From: Alteromonas macleodii | GTDB taxonomy: Bacteria; Pseudomonadota; Gammaproteobacteria; Enterobacterales; Alteromonadaceae | DNA: 64,000 nucleotides | Assembly: GCF_903772925.1 (NCBI RefSeq) | Contig: NZ_LR812090.1 | Span: forward strand, 1,880,333-1,944,332 | Reading direction: 5' to 3' | Shown: positions 57,022 to 64,000 of the stretch, piece by piece | How positions within the stretch are numbered: position 1 is the first letter of the stretch | Layout: every line of letters begins with the position of its first letter | The notes under the pieces: model-generated | The model's input: only the letters and a program-made list of their open reading frames with translations | Database searches by the model: none | What the model was told of the DNA's origin: nothing | Made by a program: the position numbers and the translations under genes

Positions 57022-57786
57022 TCACCATGCGGTTACACCGCCGTCTACGGCTATTGTTTGCCCATTCATATAGCTATTGCCTGGTGACAACATTAGCATC
57101 ATTGTGTTTACGATTTCTTGCGGCTCGCCCAAACGTTTCATTGGGCTGCCCATGCCAAGCTGTTCCCTTGCCTCTGGGGTATTGTAACCATCCACGTTTA
57201 AAATATTAGTTGGGCTATAAAAGGGGCATATGGCATTAACGCGAACATTTTTACGGCCATATTCCACAGCTGCTGTACGGGTTATTCCCGACACTGCGTG
57301 TTTTGCCGCAGCGTAGGCACCGCCTTTAGGCGCGCCGCCTAACCCCGCTAGTGAGCTAACATTGAGAACGTGGCCCTGCTTTTGTGCGAGCATTACCGGA
57401 ATTTGATATTTCATTCCAAACATCACCCCCTTCACGTTTACAGCAAACTGTGAATCTATAATCTCTTCAGTCATCTGGTGCACAGGCGCTGGATTGTGTG
57501 CAATGCCAGCATTATTTACGGCGATATCTAGTCTACCGAAGGTTTCCATAGCTTTTTCAACTAATGCTTTATTGAGTGATTCACTTGCTATGTTGCCTGC
57601 TAGCACCACCACATCTGTGAGCGCTTTTACATCGTTCTGTGTTTCTTCAAGGGCGGTTTGGTTAATATCAGAAAGCACTAGTTTCGCGCCTCTGTTAGCA
57701 AGTCCTAAAGATAATAAACGGCCAAAACCGCTGCCCGCACCTGTAATCAATACAACTTGCCCGGTAAAGTCGAGTAGAGCGTCCAT
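57022..57786 (-). CDS. Short-chain dehydrogenase/reductase
   Basis: The 254-residue classical SDR has VLITGAGSGFGR (NAD(P) loop), NNAGIAHNP, the catalytic Ser in NVSSLAG and YAAAKHAVSG, and the C-terminal SYMNGQTIAVDGG. It probably oxidises an alcohol; as the second gene after a haloalkane dehalogenase it could act on the alcohol that enzyme releases. An AGGAG site precedes the ATG. The substrate is unproven. Confidence 0.88.
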   Translation of the reverse strand: MDALLDFTGQVVLITGAGSGFGRLLSLGLANRGAKLVLSDINQTALEETQNDVKALTDVVVLAGNIASESLNKALVEKAMETFGRLDIAVNNAGIAHNPAPVHQMTEEIIDSQFAVNVKGVMFGMKYQIPVMLAQKQGHVLNVSSLAGLGGAPKGGAYAAAKHAVSGITRTAAVEYGRKNVRVNAICPFYSPTNILNVDGYNTPEAREQLGMGSPMKRLGEPQEIVNTMMLMLSPGNSYMNGQTIAVDGGVTAW

Positions 57787-57847
57787 GGTAAACTCCTAGT
57801 GTCTAATGTTTATGGAAGTTAAGTCTGTTGATAGTTTGTCGTTGAAA

Positions 57848-58762
57848 CTATTTAAGCTGTGTTTGTTTAATAAACTGAATAAGTAGATTAGCTAGCTCTT
57901 CGCCTTTATCTTCTTGAATAAAGTGCCCGGCGTTTTTCACTGTGGTATGGGGCATGCCTTTACAGCCCGGCACCAGCTTTTGAAATATCTTATCGCCACC
58001 TTTAGTAACGGGGTCACTATCACCAAAAGCGGTAACAAAAGGTTTCTCGTAGTGCTTAAGTTTTTCCCAAGCATCTCTGTTCGCCTGCGCCTCTGCATTG
58101 TCTGAGCTTGTAGGAACAAGTAGGGGGAACATGCGCGCTCCAGCCTTATAACTCTCATCAGGGAAAGGGGCATCGTAGGCAGCAAGTGTCGCTGGGTTTA
58201 ATTCGGTTGTCGTTGCATTTTGTATAATACTTGAGGTTGGGAAAACCGGTACGTCTTGCGAAAACCGGCGCCATTTGATAAAGGCCTCGCTCGGTGAGTG
58301 GTCACCGGTCGGGAGTCCGCTGTTAGACACCATTACGCCGGAAAAGCGTTCTGGCATATCAGCAACGAGTCGCAGCCCTAACAGTCCCCCCCAATCTTGG
58401 CAAAATAAGGTCACCGGACCTTTGGTGACCTGTGTAAACCAGTCTTTTGTCCATATCACATGGCGTGCGTAGGAATAGTCTTCTTTTCTTACAGGCTTGT
58501 CAGAACGTCCAAAACCAATCAAATCCGGTGCTATCACATTAAACCCTGCGTCAGCTAGCAGTGGCATCATTTTACGATAAAGATAGGCCCATGTAGGTTC
58601 GCCATGCATTAACAGAATTGTATGTCCATCTTGAGGGCCGCACTGATAGTACGCCATCGAAATCACACTACTGATAGTATCAGTAACTTCTGCAAACTTA
58701 GGGGGGTAAGGAAAATCATTAATATTGTCAAAAGCACTTTCTGGCGTTTTACGAACCTGCAT
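57848..58762 (-). CDS. Haloalkane dehalogenase (HLD-I-like alpha/beta hydrolase)
   Basis: The 304-residue protein has HGEPTWAYLY (oxyanion region), nucleophile elbow FCQDWGG with Asp123 and halide-contact Trp124, Trp164 in the cap, acid Asp250 (GDSDPVT) and His280 (NAGHFIQED). The order and spacing match DhlA-type HLD-I enzymes as I recall them (D124, W125, W175, D260, H289). It hydrolyses carbon-halogen bonds to alcohols. There is no signal peptide. It begins the operon with the SDR and diverges from the beta-oxidation genes. Some homologues are epoxide or ester hydrolases, but the Asp-Trp elbow favours dehalogenase. Confidence 0.85.
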   Translation of the reverse strand: MQVRKTPESAFDNINDFPYPPKFAEVTDTISSVISMAYYQCGPQDGHTILLMHGEPTWAYLYRKMMPLLADAGFNVIAPDLIGFGRSDKPVRKEDYSYARHVIWTKDWFTQVTKGPVTLFCQDWGGLLGLRLVADMPERFSGVMVSNSGLPTGDHSPSEAFIKWRRFSQDVPVFPTSSIIQNATTTELNPATLAAYDAPFPDESYKAGARMFPLLVPTSSDNAEAQANRDAWEKLKHYEKPFVTAFGDSDPVTKGGDKIFQKLVPGCKGMPHTTVKNAGHFIQEDKGEELANLLIQFIKQTQLK

Positions 58763-58806
58763 AGATAAACATCCTTTGTAAATTAAATGTAATTATCGGT
58801 CTATCG

Positions 58807-58816
58807 TTGTTAACAA
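58807..58816. promoter_or_regulatory. TTGTTAACAA palindrome upstream of the haloalkane dehalogenase gene
   Basis: The same decamer as the agar-locus sites sits 45 nt before the dehalogenase start, in the divergent region shared with the beta-oxidation operon. It could be a chance match, or a site for the same or a related GntR-type regulator. Confidence 0.35.
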
Positions 58817-59006
58817 AAGCATTGGGAAGTGAAGCTGTCAATTAAAGCTTAAGTAAGCTATGTCAAGGGCTTCACGGGAAGGTGAGCTTATAAAAGGGGT
58901 AGCGGTCATTATTAAAAATTATGATAAATGTCTATAACACCAATAAACTTGGATGATTAACAACACTGCAATAACATCCAGTTAACGTGATAAACAGGAC
59001 ATGGTG

Positions 59007-61130
59007 ATGACTGAGATGGAAAATAAAGCCGTAGAATATGCAGTACAACAAGGCGTTGCTACACTGACAATGCAGAGCGCGCCGGTAAATGCACTATCCC
59101 GTGCTATTAGAATAGGGCTAATTGAAGGTATAGATAGCGCACTTAATGACGACAGTGTCAGTGCAATTGTTATTACTTCTTCTCTCCCTATTTTTTCGGG
59201 TGGCGCTGATATCAGTGAATTCTCTGGCGGCGATCTATCTCCCATGTTGCCTGAAGTGTTAGACAAAATAGAGAATGCATCTAAACCAGTAATCGCAGTG
59301 CTTCCAGGGCCAGCGTTTGGTGGTGGTCTAGAGGTGGCGCTAGCGTGTCACCACCGTATTACTTTTGCCGACAATAAGGTCGGTCTGCCAGAAGTTAACC
59401 TTGGCATTCTTCCTGGTGCCGGTGGTACACAGCGTTTGCCACGCCTAGCTGACGCGCAAACCTCACTGCAAATGATTGTCACAGGTAAACCAACTTCTGT
59501 CGTTAAATTACCCGGTGTATTCGACAAAATTTCTGATAAGCCTGAGCATTTACTTGAAGATACCAAAGCGTATTTACAAGGCTTAACACCTGATAAAGCC
59601 ATAAAGCGTACCAGTGACATTACGTTGACTATGTCAGATGAGACGCAGGCCGTGTTCGATGCAGTTACCGCACAAACTAAAAAAGCGGCTCGCGGCTTCT
59701 TCGCGCCATTAAAATGTATTGAAGCTGTACGCGGCGCATACACCCTAGCGTTTGAAGACGGTCTTAAAAATGAAGGCAAGTTGTTCATGGAATGTATGAA
59801 CACGCCACAGGCGCGAGCTCAACAGCATTTCTTCTTCGCTGAGCGTGCAGCTGGTCACGTAAGTGATTTTGATAAAAACACCCCAGAGCGCAGCATTGAA
59901 AAAGTCGCCATTATCGGTGCTGGCACTATGGGCGGTGGCATTGCTATGAACTTTGCCAACGCGGGTATTCCAGTCACTATGCTAGAGCTTAAAGAAGAAG
60001 CACTAGAGAAAGGTCTGGCCCTTATCCGTAAGAATTACGAAAATTCAGCCAAAAAAGGTAAGTTGACCCAAGAACAAGTAGAAAGTCGAATGGCGCTTCT
60101 TTCTGGTACAACGTCTTACGACGATCTAGCTGATGTTGACCTGGTAATCGAAGCCGTTTTTGAAAAGATGGAAGTAAAGAAAACGGTATTCGCAACCCTT
60201 GATAAAGTGTGCAAGCCAGGGGCTATACTCGCCTCTAACACATCTACTCTCGATATTGACGAAATCGCGACAGCCACCTCTCGCCCTGAAGATGTCATTG
60301 GGCTTCACTTCTTCTCGCCAGCCAATGTAATGAAGCTACTCGAAGTGGTTAAAGCTGAGAAGACGTCTGCTGAAGTTATTAAAACTTGTATGAAGATGGC
60401 TAAGAAAATCAGGAAGGTTGCTGTTTTAGTAGGTGTATGCTTCGGATTTGTGGGCAATCGTATGATTGAACCATACGGCCGGGAAGCGAACCGATTATTA
60501 CTTGAAGGGGCAACGCCTGAGCAAGTCGACCGCGTGCTTACCGAGTTTGGCATGCCAATGGGCCCGTTCACCATGGGAGATATGGCAGGCTTAGATATTG
60601 GTTATTATGTGCGCCAGTCTCGCCAAGAGCACATTTCTCACGACCCTGCGTATGGCGCTGTAGCAGATCGCCTCGTTGAAATGGGGCGCAACGGTCTAAA
60701 AACGGGTCGTGGTGCCTACAACTATGAGCCCGGCAGTCGGGTACCCATCCCAGACCCTGAGGTATTGGACATTGCTAAGCAGGAAGCTGAACGTTTAGGC
60801 GTGGTCCAGCGCTCAGATATTAGCGATGAAGAAATTCTAGTTCGTGTTATGTATTCATTAATAAACGAAGGTGCCGCCATCTTGGAAGAGGGTATAGCGG
60901 CTAAATCTAGTGATATTGACGTGATTTATGTTTACGGCTATGGCTTCCCAGTATATCGCGGTGGTCCTATGCAGTATGCAGACGAAGTAGGGCTTGGCAC
61001 TATTTTAGATAAGCTAACGACTTATCGCGACCAACTTGGTGAGTACGGAAAAATGTGGCTTGAGCCGAGTGACTTACTTGTTAAGTTGGCGCAGGAAGGC
61101 GGCACGTTTAAAAGTTACCAACCTAAGTAG
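59007..61130 (+). CDS. Multifunctional enoyl-CoA hydratase/3-hydroxyacyl-CoA dehydrogenase (FadJ/FadB-like)
   Basis: About 707 residues. The N-terminal crotonase domain (about 1-190) has GGADISEF and LPEVNLGILPGAGGTQRLPR. The NAD-binding dehydrogenase domain starts IIGAGTMGGGIAMNFANAG near residue 300, followed by HFFSPANVMKLLEVV. Two 3HCDH C-terminal domains (GFVGNRM...GPFTMGDMAGLDIG) follow. The layout resembles peroxisomal-type multifunctional enzymes rather than FadB with its long N-terminus. It hydrates enoyl-CoA and oxidises 3-hydroxyacyl-CoA. I prefer ATG 59007, with AGGA seven bases upstream, over 59001. It leads the operon with thiolase and acyl-CoA dehydrogenase. Confidence 0.92.
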   Translation: MTEMENKAVEYAVQQGVATLTMQSAPVNALSRAIRIGLIEGIDSALNDDSVSAIVITSSLPIFSGGADISEFSGGDLSPMLPEVLDKIENASKPVIAVLPGPAFGGGLEVALACHHRITFADNKVGLPEVNLGILPGAGGTQRLPRLADAQTSLQMIVTGKPTSVVKLPGVFDKISDKPEHLLEDTKAYLQGLTPDKAIKRTSDITLTMSDETQAVFDAVTAQTKKAARGFFAPLKCIEAVRGAYTLAFEDGLKNEGKLFMECMNTPQARAQQHFFFAERAAGHVSDFDKNTPERSIEKVAIIGAGTMGGGIAMNFANAGIPVTMLELKEEALEKGLALIRKNYENSAKKGKLTQEQVESRMALLSGTTSYDDLADVDLVIEAVFEKMEVKKTVFATLDKVCKPGAILASNTSTLDIDEIATATSRPEDVIGLHFFSPANVMKLLEVVKAEKTSAEVIKTCMKMAKKIRKVAVLVGVCFGFVGNRMIEPYGREANRLLLEGATPEQVDRVLTEFGMPMGPFTMGDMAGLDIGYYVRQSRQEHISHDPAYGAVADRLVEMGRNGLKTGRGAYNYEPGSRVPIPDPEVLDIAKQEAERLGVVQRSDISDEEILVRVMYSLINEGAAILEEGIAAKSSDIDVIYVYGYGFPVYRGGPMQYADEVGLGTILDKLTTYRDQLGEYGKMWLEPSDLLVKLAQEGGTFKSYQPK

Positions 61131-61313
61131 GCACAGGTAACAAGTCGGCGGCGCAAACATTGAGTGTTTACGCCGTCGAAGAAAATTTTAAGTAAAGCAA
61201 AGCGCCTGCTCTAAGAGCCGATTCTAAGAACTGATTCTGAGAAATTGGTCTTAGATAAAAAGCGCTAGCGAAATTCAGGCTGAACATTCAGCCCAACTGA
61301 AAGGAACAATACA

Positions 61314-62495
61314 ATGCGCGATGCAGTTATTGTAAGTACAGCACGTACGCCAATAGGCCGCGCCTATAAAGGTGCGCTAAACAATTTACCAGCCCCTTCA
61401 TTAGGTGGTCATGCCATTCAAAATGCCGTAGAACGCGCAGGTATCGACCCTGCCAGCGTAGACGATGTAGTGATGGGCGCGGCACTTACTCAGGGCAGCG
61501 GCGGCATGAATATAGGTCGCTTAGCTGGTCTTGCTGGTGGATTGCCCGTGACGGTAGCTGGCATGACGCTAGACCGTCAATGTAGCTCTGGTATGTATGC
61601 AATTGCTACTGCTGCGAACTCAATTCGTACTGGCGACACCAATATTATGGTTGCAGGTGGCCTAGACTCAATTTCACTTGTGCAAAATAAGAACATGAAT
61701 ATGTTCCGCGCCGTAGACCCTGCACTTGTTGCCAAGCACAAAGACATTTACATGCCTATGCTGCAAACCGCTGAAGTAGTGGGTAAGCGCTACAACATCA
61801 GCAGAGATGTACAAGATGAGTACGGTTATCAAAGTCAAATGCGCACCGCAGCAGCCCAAGAAGCAGGTAAATTTGACGACGAAATTGTTCCTATCACTGC
61901 AGTTCAAGCGGTATTCAATAAAGAAACAGGCGAAACCTCTGAGCGAGAAGTGACCTTGTCAAAAGACGAAGGCAATCGCCCAGAAACAACGCTAGAAGGG
62001 CTTAAATCACTAAACCCTGTTATTGAAGGCGGTTGTATTACTGCAGGTAACGCAAGTCAGCTATCTGATGGCGCAAGCGCAACAGTAATTATGGATGAAC
62101 AGTCGGCAGCAAAAGGCAATGCCCAGCCTCTTGGTATTTATAGAGGCATTGCCGTGGCAGGCTGTGAGCCAGATGAAATGGGAATTGGCCCAGTATTCGC
62201 CATTCCTAAGCTATTAAAGCAGCATGGATTAACCATGGACGATATCGGTCTATGGGAGCTTAACGAAGCGTTTGCAGTACAGGTTCTGTATTGTCGCGAT
62301 AAGTTAGGCATTCCTGACGAATTATTAAATGTTAACGGTGGTGCCATTTCTATTGGTCACCCGTACGGCATGAGCGGTGCTCGCATGGTGGGTCACGCAC
62401 TCATCGAAGGTAAACGACGCGGTGCGAAATATGTTGTTTGCACCATGTGTATCGGTGGCGGCATGGGCGCCGCTGGTCTATTTGAAGTTATATAG
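61314..62495 (+). CDS. Acetyl-CoA acyltransferase (thiolase)
   Basis: The 393-residue thiolase has acyl-accepting Cys90 (LDRQCSSGM), [17 protein letters not shown] with the active His, and [16 protein letters not shown] with the second Cys. It cleaves 3-ketoacyl-CoA to acetyl-CoA. It starts after an AAAGGAACAAT region 183 nt past the multifunctional enzyme; the gap contains an imperfect GGCTGAA/TTCAGCC repeat. FadA-like function is inferred from operon context. Confidence 0.93.
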   Translation: MRDAVIVSTARTPIGRAYKGALNNLPAPSLGGHAIQNAVERAGIDPASVDDVVMGAALTQGSGGMNIGRLAGLAGGLPVTVAGMTLDRQCSSGMYAIATAANSIRTGDTNIMVAGGLDSISLVQNKNMNMFRAVDPALVAKHKDIYMPMLQTAEVVGKRYNISRDVQDEYGYQSQMRTAAAQEAGKFDDEIVPITAVQAVFNKETGETSEREVTLSKDEGNRPETTLEGLKSLNPVIEGGCITAGNASQLSDGASATVIMDEQSAAKGNAQPLGIYRGIAVAGCEPDEMGIGPVFAIPKLLKQHGLTMDDIGLWELNEAFAVQVLYCRDKLGIPDELLNVNGGAISIGHPYGMSGARMVGHALIEGKRRGAKYVVCTMCIGGGMGAAGLFEVI

Positions 62496-62504
62496 GTATT
62501 GGGT

Positions 62505-64000
62505 ATGGAAGGTTATAAAGCTCCACAACGTGACGCCATGTTTGTAACGCATGAGTTGCTAGATTATCAAAATCACTATCAAAAGCTGGGTTTCGATGAA
62601 GCGTCTGAAGACTTAGTGTCTGCAATTTTTGCTGAAGCAGCCAAGTTTTCTGAAAACACCCTTGCACCAATTAATGCATCAGGCGATGAAGAAGGGTGTA
62701 AGTGGGTTGACGGTGAAGTAACAACGCCAAAAGGGTTTAAAGAAGCTTACCAGACCTACGTTGAGGGTGGATGGCCAAGTATGTCTCACCCAGAAGAGTT
62801 CGGTGGTCAAGCGCTACCTTATTCGTTGTCTTCTATTATCGCTGAGTGGTTCTCTGGTGCTAACCACTCGTGGGCTATGTACCCAGGCCTAAGTCAGGGC
62901 TGTATGGAAACGCTAAAAGCTCACGGCACAGAACTTCAGCAAAAAATGTTTCTTGAAAAACTGGTTAGCGGTGAGTGGACAGGCACAATGTGCCTAACTG
63001 AAGCACACTGTGGCTCAGACTTAGGTATGCTTAAATGCCGTGCCGAACCTCAAGAAGATGGCAGCTACAGCTTAACAGGCACGAAAATCTTTATCTCTGC
63101 CGGTGAGCACGATATGTCTGAGAATATCGTACACATTGTGTTGGCGCGCTTACCTGATGCGCCAGAGGGTACAAAAGGTATTTCGCTGTTTGTTGTACCA
63201 AAATTTAACGTATCTGAAGATGGTGAAAAACAAGACCGAAACGCGGTAGCCTGTGGCAGTATTGAACATAAGATGGGTATTAAAGCTAGTGCTACCTGTG
63301 TTATCAACTTTGATGGTGCTAAGGGCTTCTTAATTGGTCCACCTAACCGTGGCCTAAACTGCATGTTCACCTTCATGAATACCGCGCGTATTGGTACTGG
63401 ACTAGAAGGTCTTGCTGCATCTGAAGCTTCTTTCCAAGGTGCATTGCGCTATGCGAAAGACCGCATTCAGTTTCGCTCATTAACGGGGCGTAAAAACCCT
63501 GATGGCCCTGCTGACCCAATAATTGTGCACCCTGATGTGCGCCGTATGCTACTAACACAAAAAGCGTTTGCTGAAGGCAACCGAGCGTTAGCGGCGTACT
63601 GCATGCAAATGGTTGATGTTACGCTCTACGGCGATGATGCAGCAGAAAAGCAGGTCGCAGAAGCTAAACTTGCTTTCTTAACGCCTATTGTTAAAGCGTT
63701 TTTGACCGAAACGGCTCAAGAAGCAACTAGCTATGGCATGCAGGTTTACGGCGGTCATGGCTTTATTAAAGAATGGGGTATGGAGCAGCTGGCGCGGGAT
63801 ACACGCATTTGCACCATGTACGAAGGGACCACTGGTATTCAAGCAGTAGACCTGCTGGGACGTAAAGTGATGGGGTCTAACGGTGAGCTGCTTAATGTAT
63901 TTGTACAAGAAGTACGCGACTACTGTAACTCACTTCGCGACAACGCGCAGTTTAGCGCTTGGACGAATGCTCTGAACTCTCACCTTGATGAGTGGCAACA
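62505..64000 (+). CDS. Acyl-CoA dehydrogenase, 5' part (cut by window end)
   Basis: ATG 62505 begins an open frame that runs to the window edge (about 498 codons). It starts MEGYKAPQRDAMFVTHELLD and shows LTEAHCGSDLGMLK, GTKIFISAGEHD, the FMNTARIGTGLEGL helix and QVYGGHGFIKEWGMEQLARD with TMYEGTTGIQA. These belong to the long acyl-CoA dehydrogenases of about 590-600 residues with the extra C-terminal domain (PF12806). It performs the first oxidation step of beta-oxidation with FAD. It lies 9 nt after the thiolase stop in the same operon. The C-terminus lies beyond the window. Confidence 0.93.
   Translation, partial: MEGYKAPQRDAMFVTHELLDYQNHYQKLGFDEASEDLVSAIFAEAAKFSENTLAPINASGDEEGCKWVDGEVTTPKGFKEAYQTYVEGGWPSMSHPEEFGGQALPYSLSSIIAEWFSGANHSWAMYPGLSQGCMETLKAHGTELQQKMFLEKLVSGEWTGTMCLTEAHCGSDLGMLKCRAEPQEDGSYSLTGTKIFISAGEHDMSENIVHIVLARLPDAPEGTKGISLFVVPKFNVSEDGEKQDRNAVACGSIEHKMGIKASATCVINFDGAKGFLIGPPNRGLNCMFTFMNTARIGTGLEGLAASEASFQGALRYAKDRIQFRSLTGRKNPDGPADPIIVHPDVRRMLLTQKAFAEGNRALAAYCMQMVDVTLYGDDAAEKQVAEAKLAFLTPIVKAFLTETAQEATSYGMQVYGGHGFIKEWGMEQLARDTRICTMYEGTTGIQAVDLLGRKVMGSNGELLNVFVQEVRDYCNSLRDNAQFSAWTNALNSHLDEWQ

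Noticed and set aside
1..64000. CRISPR arrays, tRNA/rRNA genes, insertion sequences, prophage
   Set aside because: No spaced direct repeats, cloverleaf-like sequences, rRNA blocks or transposase/integrase genes were recognised on either strand.

Overview
The window reads as chromosome of an agar-degrading marine gammaproteobacterium, most likely Alteromonas or a close relative. The rne/rluC - yceF - yceD-rpmF-plsX-fabH-fabD-fabG-acpP-fabF-pabC-mltG-tmk-holB-tatD order is the gammaproteobacterial core arrangement. The flanking genes (GH50 agarase, GH117, TRAP and SGLT transporters, sulfatase) fit a red-algal polysaccharide degrader. No rRNA, tRNA, CRISPR array or intact mobile element was seen.

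Region 1 (1-22 kb) is an accessory agar/3,6-anhydro-L-galactose (AHG) catabolic locus. A GH50 beta-agarase lipoprotein and a signal-less GH117 enzyme together should turn agar oligosaccharides into galactose and AHG. An aldehyde dehydrogenase, a KxK-type enolase-superfamily cycloisomerase, a KduD-like SDR, a zinc MDR dehydrogenase and a 2-keto-3-deoxygluconate kinase match the known marine route AHG > anhydrogalactonate > 2-keto-3-deoxy-L-galactonate > 2,5-diketo intermediate > KDG > KDPG. Two sugar transporters (SGLT, MFS), a formylglycine sulfatase and an SMP-30 lactonase-like protein accompany them. The left end holds a Tat-exported molybdenum hydroxylase pair and a TRAP transporter operon with a royal-jelly/yellow-type propeller protein; this could be a periplasmic oxidation-and-acid-import branch. 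The palindrome TTGTTAACAA lies in three promoter regions of this locus and suggests one regulon; its regulator is not in the window. A LysE-family pseudogene marks a decayed spot near 10 kb.

Region 2 (22-31 kb) holds ordinary accessory genes: a LysR regulator divergent from a DUF1348-GST-flavin-barrel operon, an ElaA-like acetyltransferase, an exported HAD-like hydrolase, a two-component system, and a small-molecule kinase-like gene broken by a frameshift.

Region 3 (31-49 kb) is the conserved RNA-processing and fatty-acid synthesis block. RNase E has a long repetitive tail and a structured leader. The fab genes make acyl-ACP from malonyl-CoA, with terminators after fabG, acpP and fabF. Several genes here use TTG or GTG starts.

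Region 4 (49-64 kb) holds a flavin-barrel protein, a small NAD(P)-binding protein, a propeller-type diguanylate cyclase, an M2 peptidase lipoprotein, a cluster of small membrane proteins, an SDR/haloalkane dehalogenase pair, and a divergent beta-oxidation operon (multifunctional enzyme, thiolase, acyl-CoA dehydrogenase cut by the window end).
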